Both the position numbers and the translations under genes were made by a program. From Elysia chlorotica (Eukaryota > Mollusca > Gastropoda > Plakobranchidae), in the NCBI GenBank assembly GCA_003991915.1, contig RQTK01000545.1, positions 273,805 to 337,804 of the forward strand: DNA of 64,000 bases, written 5' to 3'. This document shows positions 1-13,200 of this stretch, piece after piece (positions within the stretch are counted from its first letter, which is position 1; every line of letters starts with the position of its first letter). The notes below the pieces were generated by a model. It did no database searches, had not been told where the DNA came from, and was given only the letters and a program-made list of their open reading frames with translations.

Positions 1-150
1 TATCTTTTAATAATATGACCAACTGAGACAGAGGTTGATGTCTCCCCTCTCTGTCTCGTGTGGTGCAGCACATAATAAAATTGTCAATAATCATTCTTAG
101 GATCCGTCCACAATATAGCCTTCATAGTGCTGACGTTGGACGTTAAGCAA
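1..150 (+). repeat. tRNA-derived SINE, 3' part
   Basis: Matches the body and tail of the SINE seen in full at 59606-59870 and 32190-32455: the tgaccaactgagacag block, the tgtctcgtgtggtgcagcac block, then tccacaatatagcc and the tail gacgttggacgttaa. The tRNA-like head is missing, either lost or left of the window edge. Confidence 0.7.
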
Positions 151-151
151 C

Positions 152-2157
152 AAATTTTACTTAACTCTTCAAATCAGGAATGGTTCAGCACTCCACTTCA
201 AAAAATTCAAATAAAGGCAGATGCCTTTGAAATAAGGTTTCTCTTACCAATGATTGTGAAGCGTTTTTCGGAGATTTTGTCATGTGCGGATGAGAAAAGA
301 TGTAGCCGTTAAATGCAAGCTCCAGTTAAAAAAAAGGTAAAGTTGGCATCCTTTTTATTGGGATCTTGTATGCATATGTTCAAGTCTTTCCTGTTTCTGA
401 ACACAATGCATGAATACCCCTTTTGTGCATGGCATATCTTTTCTGTTCTCACTACAACATTATATATGAGGTACCTTAATATCAAGTTTCACTCTCATAA
501 GTAAAGTGCATGGTTAGCCCCTTGTGCTTCATCTACATGGCATGTTCTCTATTTTTTCCTGTTTCTGTAAATCTATATCTCGTATATATCTATTGTAGTA
601 GAATAATTATGTGACTATCAATGTTGCACTTAAAGACTTGTAATATCAGGCCTAGGATTATGAGGTATAAACAAACCAAGAGTGACTCAACTGTTTAAAA
701 TGAATCATGCTCAATGGGCATTAATAGTATTTTATTTTTGTTGTTCTTTTCACCAAGAGCTGCAATAGTAATGTAATTACAAATGGTGTTATCGAAATAG
801 CCCTTAGGTATTTTCTCTTTTAAATAGGACTTAGTTACTTAAATTTGTCCATTCTGTACTTTAAAAAAAAAGTGCTATTATGATTTTTTTTCTTTTAGTG
901 CCCTTTAATAGTTCCAACCAATTTAAATAAATAAATTGTACAAATTTGTAAATAAATAATTTAAGTTTAACCTAATGCAAACATTTATGGGAAAAGAATT
1001 CCCCATTGATTAAAAAGTCTTTCACGTCAATAACAAACATATGGTCCTAGCAAAAAATTTAAAAAAAAAAAAAGGCTTGACCATCTTCCTCTTGGATAGA
1101 ATTCCAAAACCTGAAGCTTAACAGCATTTTAGGTTAATAAATCTTGGGTCAAGCAAAGTTGTATATGAGAAGTCAGAAGCCTTAGAAGTTTTGAACAAAT
1201 TCGACAAGCCAGTTTTTGGTATATATTTCAATCTGGTGGAAATCCCTTAAACCATTTTTGTTGTAATTTGAGCATCTATTAACAAAGCACATGTATGCTT
1301 TCATATAGCTTTACCGTTACTTATATTTTGTATGACTGCCAAGTTAATATTGTCTTGAATTTCTTGCTAATACTTTTTGTTCTGCAAATGCTTTTAAATA
1401 CATACATTATTTGTTTTGTTTCGCTATCCATATATCTAAATATGCTGCACTACCTATATATTTGCTTATCTACACTGTAAATTACAGATACTACACATTG
1501 ATGTTATCTGTCTGTTCTATTATATACATGTACTAACTTTGCTTGTAATTACCGTATCTCTTGATTCTCTTTTTTGTGTCGTATCACATTTGGTAATCAT
1601 CAACATCTGTAAAAACTTTTTGCTCGGTCAAAAATCTTAAAATGAGACTCCAGATGATGATATTTTTTTTTTATGGAACTGGTCTTTCTTAAATTTAGTC
1701 TCGTCTATTCTCAAGAAAGCCATTAAAATGACTTTTTTGTTGTTGTTTGTTTCATCTTTAAAAATATTCTTTTTTAGCTATAAAACGTTAACAGTTCTCT
1801 TAAAGTTTTGCAGGTGCACTTCATAATCTGCTTCTAAATGTATGGCTTTTATTCATCCCTAACACATTCTAGCACGAGACTCATTTTTATTGTTTAATAA
1901 GAGCAATATATGAATTTGGATTTTTTTCACTATTTAATCTAACCATGCTGCTTCTTACAAGCAGATTACTAGGTTTTTATGATTTATCTGTTAAACAAAA
2001 AGAACCATACAAAACCTTCGGTTTTATTTGAATTCATTTGTTTTTATGTGTGGCTTACAGGCAGGATATATATCATGAGATTAGTCCCCATCTGCTTGCT
2101 TTTTTCTTAAGAAAGATTGTTTGTAGGGGAAACCTTTGCAACTATGACCTTTCTATT
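152..2157. other. non-coding, nothing recognised
   Basis: AT-rich sequence with short T and A runs. Small open frames (for example 127-312 and 1295-1480) have no recognisable similarity, no splice structure and AT-driven composition. No gene, RNA or clear repeat is seen. Confidence 0.5.
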
Positions 2158-2475
2158 TAACTCAACGGAGTCATATAGCATACATGTAAGCTGTGAGTGC
2201 AGCCCAAGGCATTTGAAAGATGAAAAAGGGTTAACTCTTTAAACCAAAGCGGCCTCAGTGTGCAGCTGGTAAAAATCACACACAAAAAATTAGAGAAAAC
2301 AGAAGAAAAAAACACCACCCTCTTTCCATTTATAGATCATCTAAAACCTAGATCAAAACATGGAAATTGGAATGGGCATGTTTGCTTAAAGTGTTGAGTG
2401 ATTTATTTTGAATCAACTCTAATAATAATGATTGTATGTGCACTGCTTTCAAAATACTGTGACTCCGTTGAGTTA
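2158..2475. mobile_element. MITE-like element with perfect 16-bp terminal inverted repeats
   Basis: Begins with taactcaacggagtca and ends with its exact reverse complement tgactccgttgagtta, about 318 bp apart, with no coding capacity between. The interior (about 2228-2399) resembles 24066-24218, which has its own inverted ends (aactctttaa). The outer left end recurs at 50500-50552. This suggests a nested pair of non-autonomous DNA elements. The superfamily is not identified; no target-site duplication could be assigned with confidence. Confidence 0.65.
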
Positions 2476-3040
2476 GTGTTTCCTTTTTTTTCTAGTATAA
2501 AGAATTTAAAATTCATCTTCACTTAAATCTCATAAATCAATATCTTTTTCTGTATATTTGTGTGTTGTTGGTCTGATCTCAAGACATGAAAATGTAAAAC
2601 TTATCATCTTGGGATTACCTTGTAATGACGCACGCATGTGGACTCTCAAAGCTTTAAACTCTGAAATCTTTTCTCTTTATAAGTAGGCAAATGTGATTTA
2701 ATACTGCATTAGTAAATAGCCTAAGGGATGTAATGATTGTAACAAAAGAGTTAACTGAGGGCATTTTGAGAACAGTCTGAAGAGCACTGAAAATAATAAA
2801 AAAATCACTTGGATTTTCAATTCATCCTGAAAAATGCATCAGCTTGTTCTGTCCCTCTCTAACTTTATTATATCAAAGAATAAAACTGATTGCGCTTAAA
2901 GGAAATTGACTTAATCACCATGAATCACCATTTTTGACTTGATCTGTTTCATACTACAATTTGAAATCTTATAAATCATATATTATTTATTGGATGAAAT
3001 ATACTAATATAAAATTCTATTCTATTGATCTTTTTCCAGA

Positions 3041-3125
3041 ACTGCCTGATCCTCTTGGTCATCACCTCCTGGGTGGATATTTTATCAGTACCAACACTAA
3101 ACAATAAAAATCAACAACAGTAAAC
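3041..3125 (+). other. 5' UTR part of profilin gene 1
   Basis: A pyrimidine-rich tract ending in tctttttccag precedes this stretch, which fits a 3' splice site about 85 bases before the profilin start codon. It implies an unseen upstream non-coding exon. The ATG has A at -3 (taaacATGA). This is an inference from splice-site shape only. Confidence 0.45.
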
Positions 3126-3512
3126 ATGAGTTGGGATTCATACGTCACCAACATGAAGGCTTCTGGTCTCCAGATCTGTGGCATCTTTGGGCAAGACGGC
3201 AACGTTTGGGCCAAGGCACCGGAGCTGGTAGCCTCCCAGCAGGATGTGGCTAACATTGTGGCTGGCATCAAGGCCAACGCGTTCACGGATGGCATCCATC
3301 TCAACGGCATCAAGTACACGGTGATCGCGACGGGGCCCGACTTTGCCACGGCCAAGTGCCGCAACGCCCCGAGTGAAGCGGAGAAATACCTGCTGCACGT
3401 CGCCCTGGGCAACACGTGCGTCGTCATGGGAGGAATAGCAGGGGCCGCGGAGCGCACAGCAACCAAGCTGGTGGAGGATATCAGGGATTATCTAGCCAAG
3501 AGCAATTACTGA
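3126..3512 (+). CDS. profilin 1, single coding exon
   Basis: Encodes a complete 128-residue profilin, an actin-monomer binder that also binds poly-proline and phosphoinositides and feeds ATP-actin to filament ends in the cytoplasm. The N-terminal helix MSWDSYVTNM, the IFGQDGNVWAK strand region, the YTVIAT strand and the C-terminal helix (TKLVEDIRDYLAKSNY) follow the family order, and the length is typical. The coding part has no intron, whereas profilin 2 downstream has two. Its GC content is much higher than its surroundings. Identity to profilin 2 is modest, so this is an old duplicate. Open frames on the opposite strand here are shadows. Confidence 0.95.
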   Translation: MSWDSYVTNMKASGLQICGIFGQDGNVWAKAPELVASQQDVANIVAGIKANAFTDGIHLNGIKYTVIATGPDFATAKCRNAPSEAEKYLLHVALGNTCVVMGGIAGAAERTATKLVEDIRDYLAKSNY

Positions 3513-5240
3513 TTGAATAGATTTAGTTTGTAGTTAATGGATCAGACAGGGGGTGCTAGCAACTCAACTTTTAAATAGGGCTTTTTTTTTTGGTTAGACA
3601 GAGAAGGACAATAGCATTTGTTAGAAAAAGTTTTTTGCTTGGCTCTAAAGTGTTTTTAATCACATATTTGACTACCAGCTGTAAAACTAAAGGGAAAAAC
3701 ATCTTGTCCTAAATTTCCCATTCCACATAACTTGCCAATAACAATTTTTTTTTTAGTCAATAGGGCAAAAATCAAATAGAACATTTCATCGCCATTTTCC
3801 CCCCTCCATTTGTCCTAAACCCCCTCCCCCCCAAAAAATAACAAAAAAAGAGCATCAGAATTTAGTTTTATAAATGCAGTAGACCTAAGATTTCAGTGCA
3901 AAATTGTGTCTGTCTATATTTTCTACCAGTACCATTAATCCTGTTTTGTCTCCTGTGATTTACCTGAGGTTACAATTGAGCGTGCTGATCATTGGATTTA
4001 CCAAGTAAATTAACAGTGCAGTGATGTTGAAAGATTTTAAAAGGGTTTGAGATAATCAGTGATTTGACTGTTCACTTCATATTGAGAATCCACTTAGTGT
4101 AAAAGTCCGCCAGGATAGTTCTTTATCCTAAGGACATTTTGGCTCTCCCGATTCTTTTTTTCTTTCTTACCATGTGCAATCCACTTATACTTGAAGAGAT
4201 CACAAAATTCTTTTCTCCGGTTTTTCTTTAAATCAGTTGAAATTCTTATAGCTTTCAGTCAGTAGAAATATTTTTCTCCTGGGGCAATTCCGAACTCTAT
4301 TTATAGCCTCTCAATTTGACTCTTTTTGTTTATCACTGTACTCAGAAGGATGAACAAAGGTCAGAGTGAAAACGGCTTAAGAGTTGCTGTCTTTCCACCC
4401 GTAGAGTGAATATGCTTTGGTATTATTAGTGGTGCCAACTTAACACACACAACTCATTCAACTACTAGAACTTATTATCCACCCTAAAGAAAACCTTTTG
4501 CAGGGAACCCCAAAATGAAGGAACCAAGATGTTGTATTATTGACATCATATCGCTATGAGATTTCTATTATATTGGCAGTTTATCATGCTTCTCTCTAAC
4601 GGAGTGTGAGCAGTAGAGTAGTAGACTACTAAGCTAACAAGAGGGCCATAATCCTGTGATACTTTAAATACATTCTAAGAAAATGATTAAATCAGTCGTA
4701 CCTCTTTCATGTTGCACGAACAAATCACAATATAAACCTAGTGCATGCTTTATTATACCGTAAAGATGTATGTTCTTTTGAATAGGAAGATAAAATTTCC
4801 CTCTTGAATCTTCTATTGATAATTCGCTTCTTCTCTTATGGGACTTAACGATGTAACTTAGCTTTGTCTTAGTGCCTACATTTTGCTGCTGTCAAACTTT
4901 TTACATTTTCTGTGGGAGAGAGATTAATTGTCTTCCCATTTCTGTTTTGACATCTTGTTTTCATTGAATGCATTTTTGTGCCAAGTTTCAACTTGATGAA
5001 ACTGAATTTTTATTTTTTTATTAATTTTTTTTTTTCAAATGCAGATTTCATTGCTACTGTGTTAATGTTACCGTAACAGAATCACACTTAAATAATTATT
5101 AAACCCTGCTTTGAAATTATTACTATTAGTGTTACATGGACAGTTTTCTTGACATGTATTTTATTAACCAAATAAGTCTTTATGTTTCATGTGTATAATT
5201 TCTTATGAGCTAATGCAATAAAGACTTTGCCTCATTCATA
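3513..5240 (+). other. probable 3' UTR of profilin 1 with polyadenylation signal
   Basis: AT-rich, no open frame of note. A canonical AATAAA sits at 5217-5222 inside gcaataaagac, followed by a T-rich stretch, which would give a 3' UTR of about 1.7 kb. Earlier weaker signals may also be used. Inferred from motif only. Confidence 0.5.
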
Positions 5241-7950
5241 ATCATGCATCTCTTCAATTTTTTTTTCCTCTTTTCTTGAATGTCTTTTATATTCAGTTTT
5301 TGTTCTCTCTCAATTTCATTGGACAAAAATTCACTAGCGAGCATAAGTAAAAAGTTATGTGCAGTGCGGGTATATTATATAGATAATGTAAGGCATGTGC
5401 CAGCATAAGTTGATTGAATTGTGAATGTAAGTTGTGACACATGTATGTAACTTTTGAAAACGTATACATGTAATTTATTTATAAAACTTAGGAGCTCCAT
5501 GTTTCGACTCAAAGTAAAAAAGTCTTGGAGTTTGAGAACTTTTGTCTTTGAGTTTGACTATGTTTTGTCTGGTTTAAAAGTGAAGTGGATCAACCCGAAA
5601 AACATTTAAGATCATAACTCAACTCTTTAAGATAAACAAAGTAACGCCGATTTTTGTCTTCACTTTTTAAACACGTAATCAAAATCATTTTTCGTTTTTA
5701 ATTTTTTTTTCTTTCTTGTTAGATATTATTTACTGGTTCGTTCGTGCATGGGCTTTTAATTGTTTTTTTTAAAGTTCTCATTAAAGTTACTGAGGTGACC
5801 AGTATAACTGTTTCGTTATTTTGGTACAGTTGTAGCATTGTACAGTGTATTGTTACAGGAATTTACATGGTTGTATCATTGTAACCATTTATCACTTGAG
5901 AATGGACTAGATTCATAAATTGAAGCATTACGTCTCTTCGAGGCATAAAAAAATGGAAAGGGAAAGTTTGTTGTAGGCCTCAATAAGTGGCTAATTGTAC
6001 ATTTACATTATCACCGTGCACGAACGATGAAGGAAATTATTTTATTGTAGTTGTTGAAAATTAAAATCCGTTTATTTTGTTGCAGACTGGCTCTCCCAAA
6101 TCTCTTCTTGGTCTTACTCCTCTTCGGCCTCCTGTGTTTTACTCCTCTTGCCCTCTTCTCCATTCCGTTCTCACCTGCGCCTCCTCTTAGTCTTACTTCT
6201 CTTCGGCCTCCTGTGTTTTACTCCTCTTGCCCTCTTCTACATTCTGCTTCCACCTGTGCCTCCTGCTCATATCACTGCTGCTCTTGTTCCTCCTAACTAC
6301 TCATCCTTTTCCTACTGCTCCTCCAACTCATTTTCCTCCCTATCCAATTCCTGCTACACGTACTGCTCTTCCGAGTCTCCCTGCTCCTGGTTCTCATTCT
6401 CCTCCTCTTGCTGCCTCTTTTTTCCTCTTCTACTGTTCTAGCTCCCCATCCTGGTGATTTTCCTGTTCCTCCTGATGCTCGTCCTCATCTTCAGTTCTTG
6501 TTTCTGCTCTCCTCTCTTCGCTTTGCACATCGCATCCATATATATACTATAGTGCTGCTTCATTTTTATTCTTCTTCTTTTTCCTCCTTTTCCTTCTCTT
6601 ACTCTTAGAAAGATCGATAGATAGAGACTATTGAACTATAGAATGACAGAAAGGTTGTCAAGTGTGGTAAAACAATCCTTGGACATAAAGTTAAAAAATA
6701 GTTTTGTAATGTACATGTAGCACAGAGAAACAGATAGACAGGCAGATAAGTAAAAACAGATACCGGTACAGACATAGATAAGATTAAAAGGATGTCAAAG
6801 TTGTACACAAAAAACTGCTATAATTATAAACACCTTATTAAAATTTAAGTTACAAGGATGTTTATTGTTTTAAACACATTGATCTTGTTAAACATTAAAT
6901 ATTGATCTACATGTATTAAAAACAAGGGTCAGAATTGATTGAAAGATGAAGTACTAATGCTTGTGTAAATGAAAACAAAAAACATTGATTGAGTTCAAAC
7001 TAATCCATGTACTGTACTAATAGCCAACTAAGTTATGTTACAAAATCAAGTCAATTCGTTTAAATTTTGATTTTAAAATGAGACTATTAAGATGGGTTTA
7101 AATTAGTATTGTACCGGTATTAACACTATTTATTTCATCAGGGAGGTTATTCCGAAGGTTTGCGCTTTTGAAAGAAAACGTTCTCTGGCCGAGTTTTTTA
7201 AAAGTTTATATCTTGGTTTCACTAGGGGGTCCTTGCCAGCTTAAGTTGGACGTTGACTGACTTAGTTACACACTACAAAATGAAAGTTGATATTAAATGC
7301 ATTTTATGATAAAGAAATTTGCAGCTGAAAAATTATCTCCTTTTTAAAAAGTGTAAATTGTAATTACTGTCCAGCCCAGCCCTGTACTTTGTAACCAATA
7401 GAACTTAAACACCAGCCCTGCAACGGTAAGTTCTAATAGGAGAATGAAAGATAGTTAGGTCCTTGTCGTTGTACATTGTGTACAGTTAGGTTGTTTACTG
7501 CTACTGCTAATGCTAGGTCCTGACCACAGAGGGAGGCACTGTAGTGTATTCTGGTGGTAGAACGTCAGCCTTTTTTTTTTAATTGACCGCAAATCCAGAC
7601 TTTACCCACCAATATGAATTTTAAATGCAAAAGGAAAACAGAAAAACAGGGCAATGTCACAGGAAAAAATTCCTTCACGTTTGATTTTTAATATGTAGGC
7701 GTAGTAACTTGTGGAAATCTTTGAAATGAGTTTGAGTTGAGTTTATAAATACATGTATATTATAATAATACTGTGTTTCATAACATACTGTCCAAACTGC
7801 GACAATAACATTGCCTGTTTTTCCTGCAAAGTTTGTATGTACTTCTGCAACATACCAATTCCGTATTTATTACATGTATAACTAAAACTTTTCCAATCCC
7901 TTTAAAGTTGAAATATTTACCCAGACTCTTTTCTCCGTGTCTTCCCAATC
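5241..7950. other. intergenic region between the profilin genes
   Basis: Apart from a pyrimidine-rich stretch near 6.1-6.45 kb no gene or RNA is recognised. Open frames in the pyrimidine-rich stretch give low-complexity Ser/Pro/Leu/Cys peptides and are not credible genes. Confidence 0.5.
6103..6262. repeat. pyrimidine-rich 79-bp tandem duplication
   Basis: Two copies, 79 bp apart, share cggcctcctgtgttttactc and flanking CT-rich sequence; the CT-rich character continues to about 6450. Confidence 0.7.
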
Positions 7951-7967
7951 AGTAAACCAGCTCAATC

Positions 7968-8174
7968 ATGTCTTGGAACTCATACGTGGAAACTCTTGAG
8001 AAGGGCGTGTGCAAATATGCAGCCATCGTTGGGCGAACTGACGATAGCAGTCCTCTGGCTGTCTGGGCCGAATCGGCAGACAAGAGCTCGCTGAACCCCG
8101 GAGCCGCCGAACTGATCAGCGCTGCGACAAGTGTGGTGAAGAACGACAACAGCGTCATGGGAAACGGAATTGTG
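7968..8174 (+). CDS. profilin 2 coding exon 1
   Basis: Codes residues 1-69, from MSWNSYVETL to VMGNGIV. Donor is GTG|gtgagt, phase 0. Confidence 0.92.
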
Positions 8175-10250
8175 GTGAGTTGTGTAACTTTTTATTTTTT
8201 ATTTATTTTTTTGGCTCAGACTCAGGCATAGGTGTTCTGCAAGTATAGGCCATGTTGTAATGTTTCATATAATATGAAAATACACGTATGTTTCTCCATG
8301 CATTCTTTCATTTGAATATTTCTGTCGATGGTTACGAGGGCCCCTGTATCATAAATGTGCTCCCTATTGAAAAATAAGAATTATAATAATCAACACCACC
8401 TGTAAATAACTATTCGTCTTATTAATTTTCGGCGCAAAGGGTCAGTTATAAGGGTCTTTTGAATTTGATATTTATTATTTTGAAATGTAAGGTTGTTCAG
8501 ATCAATACAAAAAGGTGTTAGCACAAGAGCGTATCAACCGGCACTACATGTGTCTAGGGTGACCGGAAAAGGTTGAACGGTGTGCACTGTTTTTTTTTTT
8601 AGTTTTAATTGAAAACATCAACTTGGGGTGAAACACAAGATATTTTGTGCCTTTTTAGAGTCTTTTTTTTTTAAAGCTAGCTAGACCGTAAGTACCTGGG
8701 TACATTTACAGGTAGTGAGGTACTTAATTGAAAAGAAGTCCCAACAATATTTAGTTGATGCTTTTTAGCTCAATTTTCCGTTACTAGATCTTTTTTTGGG
8801 GGGATCCTCTTTTTTGGAATTCTTATGCTGTGACGTTGGACGTTGAGCAAGAAACTCTCAAATTCAAAGTCAAATTCTGTCTGTCTGTATCTGTCTCTAT
8901 GTGTGTGTGTGTGTGTGTCTCTCTCTCATTCTCTTAAACTTCATTACAAATTTACATGTTTGTTTTTTTTTGTTAAATTTTTTTACATAAATAAAGAAAA
9001 AAAAAGATTTATAAAGAAATTTTAAGACTTCATGTATTTTCAAAGCAAAATTACTCAGATATATTTTTTTAAAACTGTATCTATCTCACAGTTGGGTGGA
9101 GTCAAATTTGCCTGCATCAGATTTGAAATGGATACTCTGATTTGTCAAGGAAAGGCGGACTGTAAAGACTACAGTCTCATCTTCTCTTCTACAGGTACTG
9201 GTAGCTTCGCACATTCCATTACATGGACATTGTACTACGATATTTCCCATAAGTCATTTGGTACTTATAAGAAAAAACAAAACTAAAAATAAACTGTTTT
9301 ATTTCCTTTTTCCTTTTTTCTGCTTTGAATCAGACACATTTCTAAATTTGAAATATTGCATGGGTCTATTAACACATTTTTTATCATTTTTACCTTTACA
9401 ATATACCATGTCCGTGGCACCGTAACATGTTCAGTTGAATCCCGTAATCATTATATCAGTTGCGTTGTGTCCTATCTCATTTCTAAATTACTCAAACATT
9501 TAAAGATTTTTGAACACTTAAACATTGAGATAGGACATTTTTCAACTGAGGCAATGATAGGATAAACCCTGTTTATGATAATTTAAAAGGGTTAGATAAA
9601 CTCATTTTAAGGAACCAATTCTCTTTCCTTTTTAACCGAAACGTGTCTGTTAATTTATAAACTTGGGATATTTAGGTAACATTTAAGGCTGTCTCTAAGA
9701 GCTTTATTTTTAATGGGTTATATTGTATTTTAAACTACATGTAACTGCATTCTCACTAACTCTGCATCATTTTATTTTATAATTATCTTACTAATTGTTT
9801 CCTTGACACAATTTTCTGCAAAAGCAAGAAAGAAAAAACAAAAAAACAACACTTTCTGAGTATTATTCTATCCTAAATGTGATAATGATTTGTAAGAAAT
9901 TTATAACTGTTACTCCTATGATGCAATAGTGTGTTTACTTCAGTCAACAGTACATCTTCTAAGTTAAAATTATAAATTTCAAAGCTTTGTGTTTTACCTT
10001 TAAATTCCCTCAAAATATTGACCATACAAGGAATAGACTTGAATCATGCAATGTGAAAAATTAAAAAAAAAAATTTCAAAAATGTTTGTAACTACTTGGA
10101 CATCAACTTGATCCAAATTTTATTCTGTGTATCCCACCACCAGGCAAAGTTTGTCTAATCGGCTTTAACCCGGACGCCGAGGTGAAGACTCCCAAGGTGC
10201 GCGAGGCGGTGGACAACATGAGGGACTGGCTTAAGAACGCCGGTTATTGA
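7968..10250 (+). CDS. profilin 2, three coding exons
   Basis: Three exons (7968-8174, 9092-9194, 10144-10250; 417 nt) join in frame to a 138-residue profilin ending in stop TGA. It has the MSWNSYVETL N-terminal helix, the VGRTDD...VWAE strand pair, a central GGVKFACIRF strand and the C-terminal helix REAVDNMRDWLKNAGY. Introns are phase 0 and phase 1 with GT-AG ends. An AG after a pyrimidine-rich stretch at 7951 suggests an upstream non-coding exon. The role is the same as profilin 1: actin monomer and poly-proline binding. The two genes lie in tandem 4.5 kb apart on the same strand and converge on TTC21B. Confidence 0.93.
8440..8590 (+). repeat. dispersed repeat family C, intronic copy
   Basis: Shares ttgatatttattattttgaaat and cagatcaatacaaaaaggtg...tagcacaag with 23195-23355, and related sequence with 27595-27730, 37190-37275 (inverted) and 37450-37575 (inverted). 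Coding-free; class unknown. Confidence 0.55.
9092..9194 (+). CDS. profilin 2 coding exon 2
   Basis: Codes residues 70-103 (LGGVKFACIRF to LIFSST) plus one base. Acceptor is tatctcacag, donor is ACAG|gtactg, phase 1. Confidence 0.9.
10144..10250 (+). CDS. profilin 2 coding exon 3
   Basis: Codes residues 104-138 (GKVCLIGFNP to WLKNAGY) and stop TGA. Acceptor is caccaccag. Confidence 0.92.
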
Positions 10251-13200
10251 TCTTGTGTTTTCTTTTTAATGTTATAATATTATTAAATTTTTTTTTAAGA
10301 AGAATTTTTGTTGACGACTTAATTACACTTTTATTCAAAGAATGAAGAAAAGTTCAATATTGTTAACCTTAGAGACGAGTAGTAGAATTTAATCGAGCGT
10401 TTGGCATTGAGTAATTCATGATGAAAGATATGCAATTTTTTTTGTTACCTTCAAACATTTCATAAAATCTTTTTTTCTTTTATGCATAGTCGAGGCGAAT
10501 TTATCTATCTAAGCTTGAAATAGTTAACTCTACTGTACTGCTTTCTGGATGAGGCACACGGATATTTATTTTTGAATATATCATAAATTGTATTCTGTAA
10601 TTTTCACTACATCATGTTGCAACCTGTATACATTTTATAAGTTGAAATTATAGAAAAAATCCTAGACACATTCTTTAAAATTTTGGCGCAAACCATTTGC
10701 TTGTTCAATGAGATTTTAAAGGTCCAATTGTATTTCATTTTTTCTTTCGATAAAAATCAATAAATAGTCTTGATATGATCAACACATAATTTTCTATGCC
10801 CCATTTTGGAACATAATTATGTTGTTTTGTACTAAAAATATTCTTCAAAACTCAAGTAGGGAAAAGATTATCTTTTTTTTCTTTTTTCGGTCAGCATAGT
10901 ACTACTACTAATAGTAATTATCATAATAGTAATGATGATGAGGATGACAATGATAGGGCTAGAAGACTGGTTGATTTTGTTAACGAACAAACTGTTAAGT
11001 CTGCAGGAATTTCAATTTTCATTGCCGCTGTGCGAGATTGATCATGACTCTAGGCCGCTTTATACTCTGCCTGTTCTTTTATACATTTATTATCAATCAT
11101 CTCTGTGCTTTCTGACACCGCATATGTCACTATATATATGTCTTAACTGTGGGTATACTTGACTAATGTAAGCGAATGACGTATAATGACGTATAGAATG
11201 TAACTTGTCATTGCCACTGCTGCAGGTAATTTTTAACGGATATACATAATATTAATAATTATGATCCGGACCGTTGCTTTTTAGTAGCCTGGCTGAAAAA
11301 CAAAACAAAAAAAACCTTTGATTGTATACCTAGAATTTCTTTTTCTCTTTCTCTTTTTTTTATATCTGAACACTGTTGTTTTTAGTCAAGCTTTAACGTT
11401 TCGTTACGGTTACAAGCTTATAATGTAACAAACAATGTTTGTTTTCTCTAGTGGTACATTGTATTTTAAGTTTGTTTGAGATTAAATGAGAAGTGCAGCG
11501 AAGCTCTGAACCTAGCGAGACTGTGCTTGTGTCAGTTCACCTGCTAGCGCAGGTGGTATCGAATGGTTTCTATGGTCAGCCAATCGACGGGTCTAAAACA
11601 TACTCCAGTGCCTCCGTACTGTCAGATGCTGTTTTGTTTTTTCTTTTGTTTTGTTCGTTTATTTGTTTGTTATGCCTTTTTATGGTTTATAATTAAAATG
11701 TTCTTGTCTAACCTCCAGCATTTGGTGCCAATTTTTTCCCCTCTCTTTGTATTTTGTCATTTTTGGTCATGCAAGAAAGTGCAAGTTCACTAGCGTGTGA
11801 GTTTATGAATGGGTACATTAATTATTCCATGTGCATAGTTTAATGTCTTTTTTTTTTTACCACAAGACCTCTTGATTTACTGAAGACTGCTAAGAATAAG
11901 ATAGCAATGTATTCTATGCTAAAACATGTTTGGCCTATCAACGTAACCATGGTTTCCTCTCATACCAAGGTAAGTCATCACATACACAATTTTCGGTTTC
12001 TTACTCTTGATATTACCATATTATGTGGTCAATTATTTCAAATACACACCACTTGTCCTGTGAGAATTTTGGTTCAAATAAAATCAAAATGCAAAACAAA
12101 ATTTAACAACACCGACAGGATATGACTTATTAGTTTTTTAAGAACATGCTTAGAGCAAAAAAAATCCCCCAAAATTGTTTCTTCTTCAGCTTTTACCAGT
12201 CTTTGCCAAAATCGTCTCTGTCTTTTACTAGTACTCTAGTTTAGCAAGACTGCAATAATCACCCACCCTTGTTGCGGTGGCTGAGTTGGCAGTCTTTTGC
12301 CCTGCAGGAGAGGAATCTTATCTTTTCGAATCTCAATTCTTCGATTATTTGAGGATTCAAAGGAAAACAAAACGAGACTCAGACTAGTCAGAGCCTAATC
12401 TTTGTTGTGGTTTTGAATGCATTATGAAAGATGAAAGCAGACAAAAACCATCTTTTCAACCTTTTTGCATGTGATGAATATTTGCTTTGGTGTGGTCTGG
12501 CTTTTCTTTGTCCTCCTTTTTTTTCAAACAGAGCAATAAATCTAAAAGAATAAACCAGATTCTCATTTTATCCTAATTGATAATGGTATGAATTACTATA
12601 ATCATATATATTTTTTACATAACTTGTGTCTCTTTTTTCATGTACCTCCTTATATATACACTTCAATTATAATCCAATGGACATGACATGTACAATCATA
12701 AACACAATACAATATGTTTTTAGAATTGTATTTTGGTTCCACTGATATTGGACTATATCTGTTGGCAATCCCTCAAAATTTGCAGTTATGGACTTCGCAA
12801 CAACAACAAAAAAGATGTAAATCAAGAAAACGAGAAAAGTACAAGTTTCTACTGGAAGTGGAATGCATGATTTTGATAAAATTAATACTCTTTCTCTTTG
12901 TTTTGATTTTTTTCTGTCTGAATTCTTAAGTAATAAAACTTTAAAACTTAAAAGCCTGATGCTTGCTTAATATAATTATAAACTGGCTTTTTTTTTTGCT
13001 TTGCTTGGCATGTTAGGCTGATATCTTCCACTGAGAGTGCATGCTTGTGATCTCGTGTGTTCAAAAACTTAAACGTTGTAATTTGGGGGAAAAAATGTAG
13101 TAATACAATAGCAGTCGTGGATGTAACTAAGCTGGGTAGTCATACTGCATTAAATTTCATTTTAAAGCTTTGTGTAACTTTTGAAAATAATTTAATTTGT

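Noticed and set aside
3062-3466. 134-residue antisense open frame over profilin 1
   Set aside because: A shadow of the GC-rich profilin coding exon.
6051-6608. Overlapping Ser/Pro/Leu/Cys-rich open frames that might be a secreted peptide
   Set aside because: Low-complexity pyrimidine tract with a 79-bp duplication; open in all three frames, which reflects composition, not coding.
12268-12350. Possible tRNA-like head (ggtggctgagttggcagtc and ttcgaatctc)
   Set aside because: The box spacing and flanks are poor and no SINE body follows; too weak to list as a feature.
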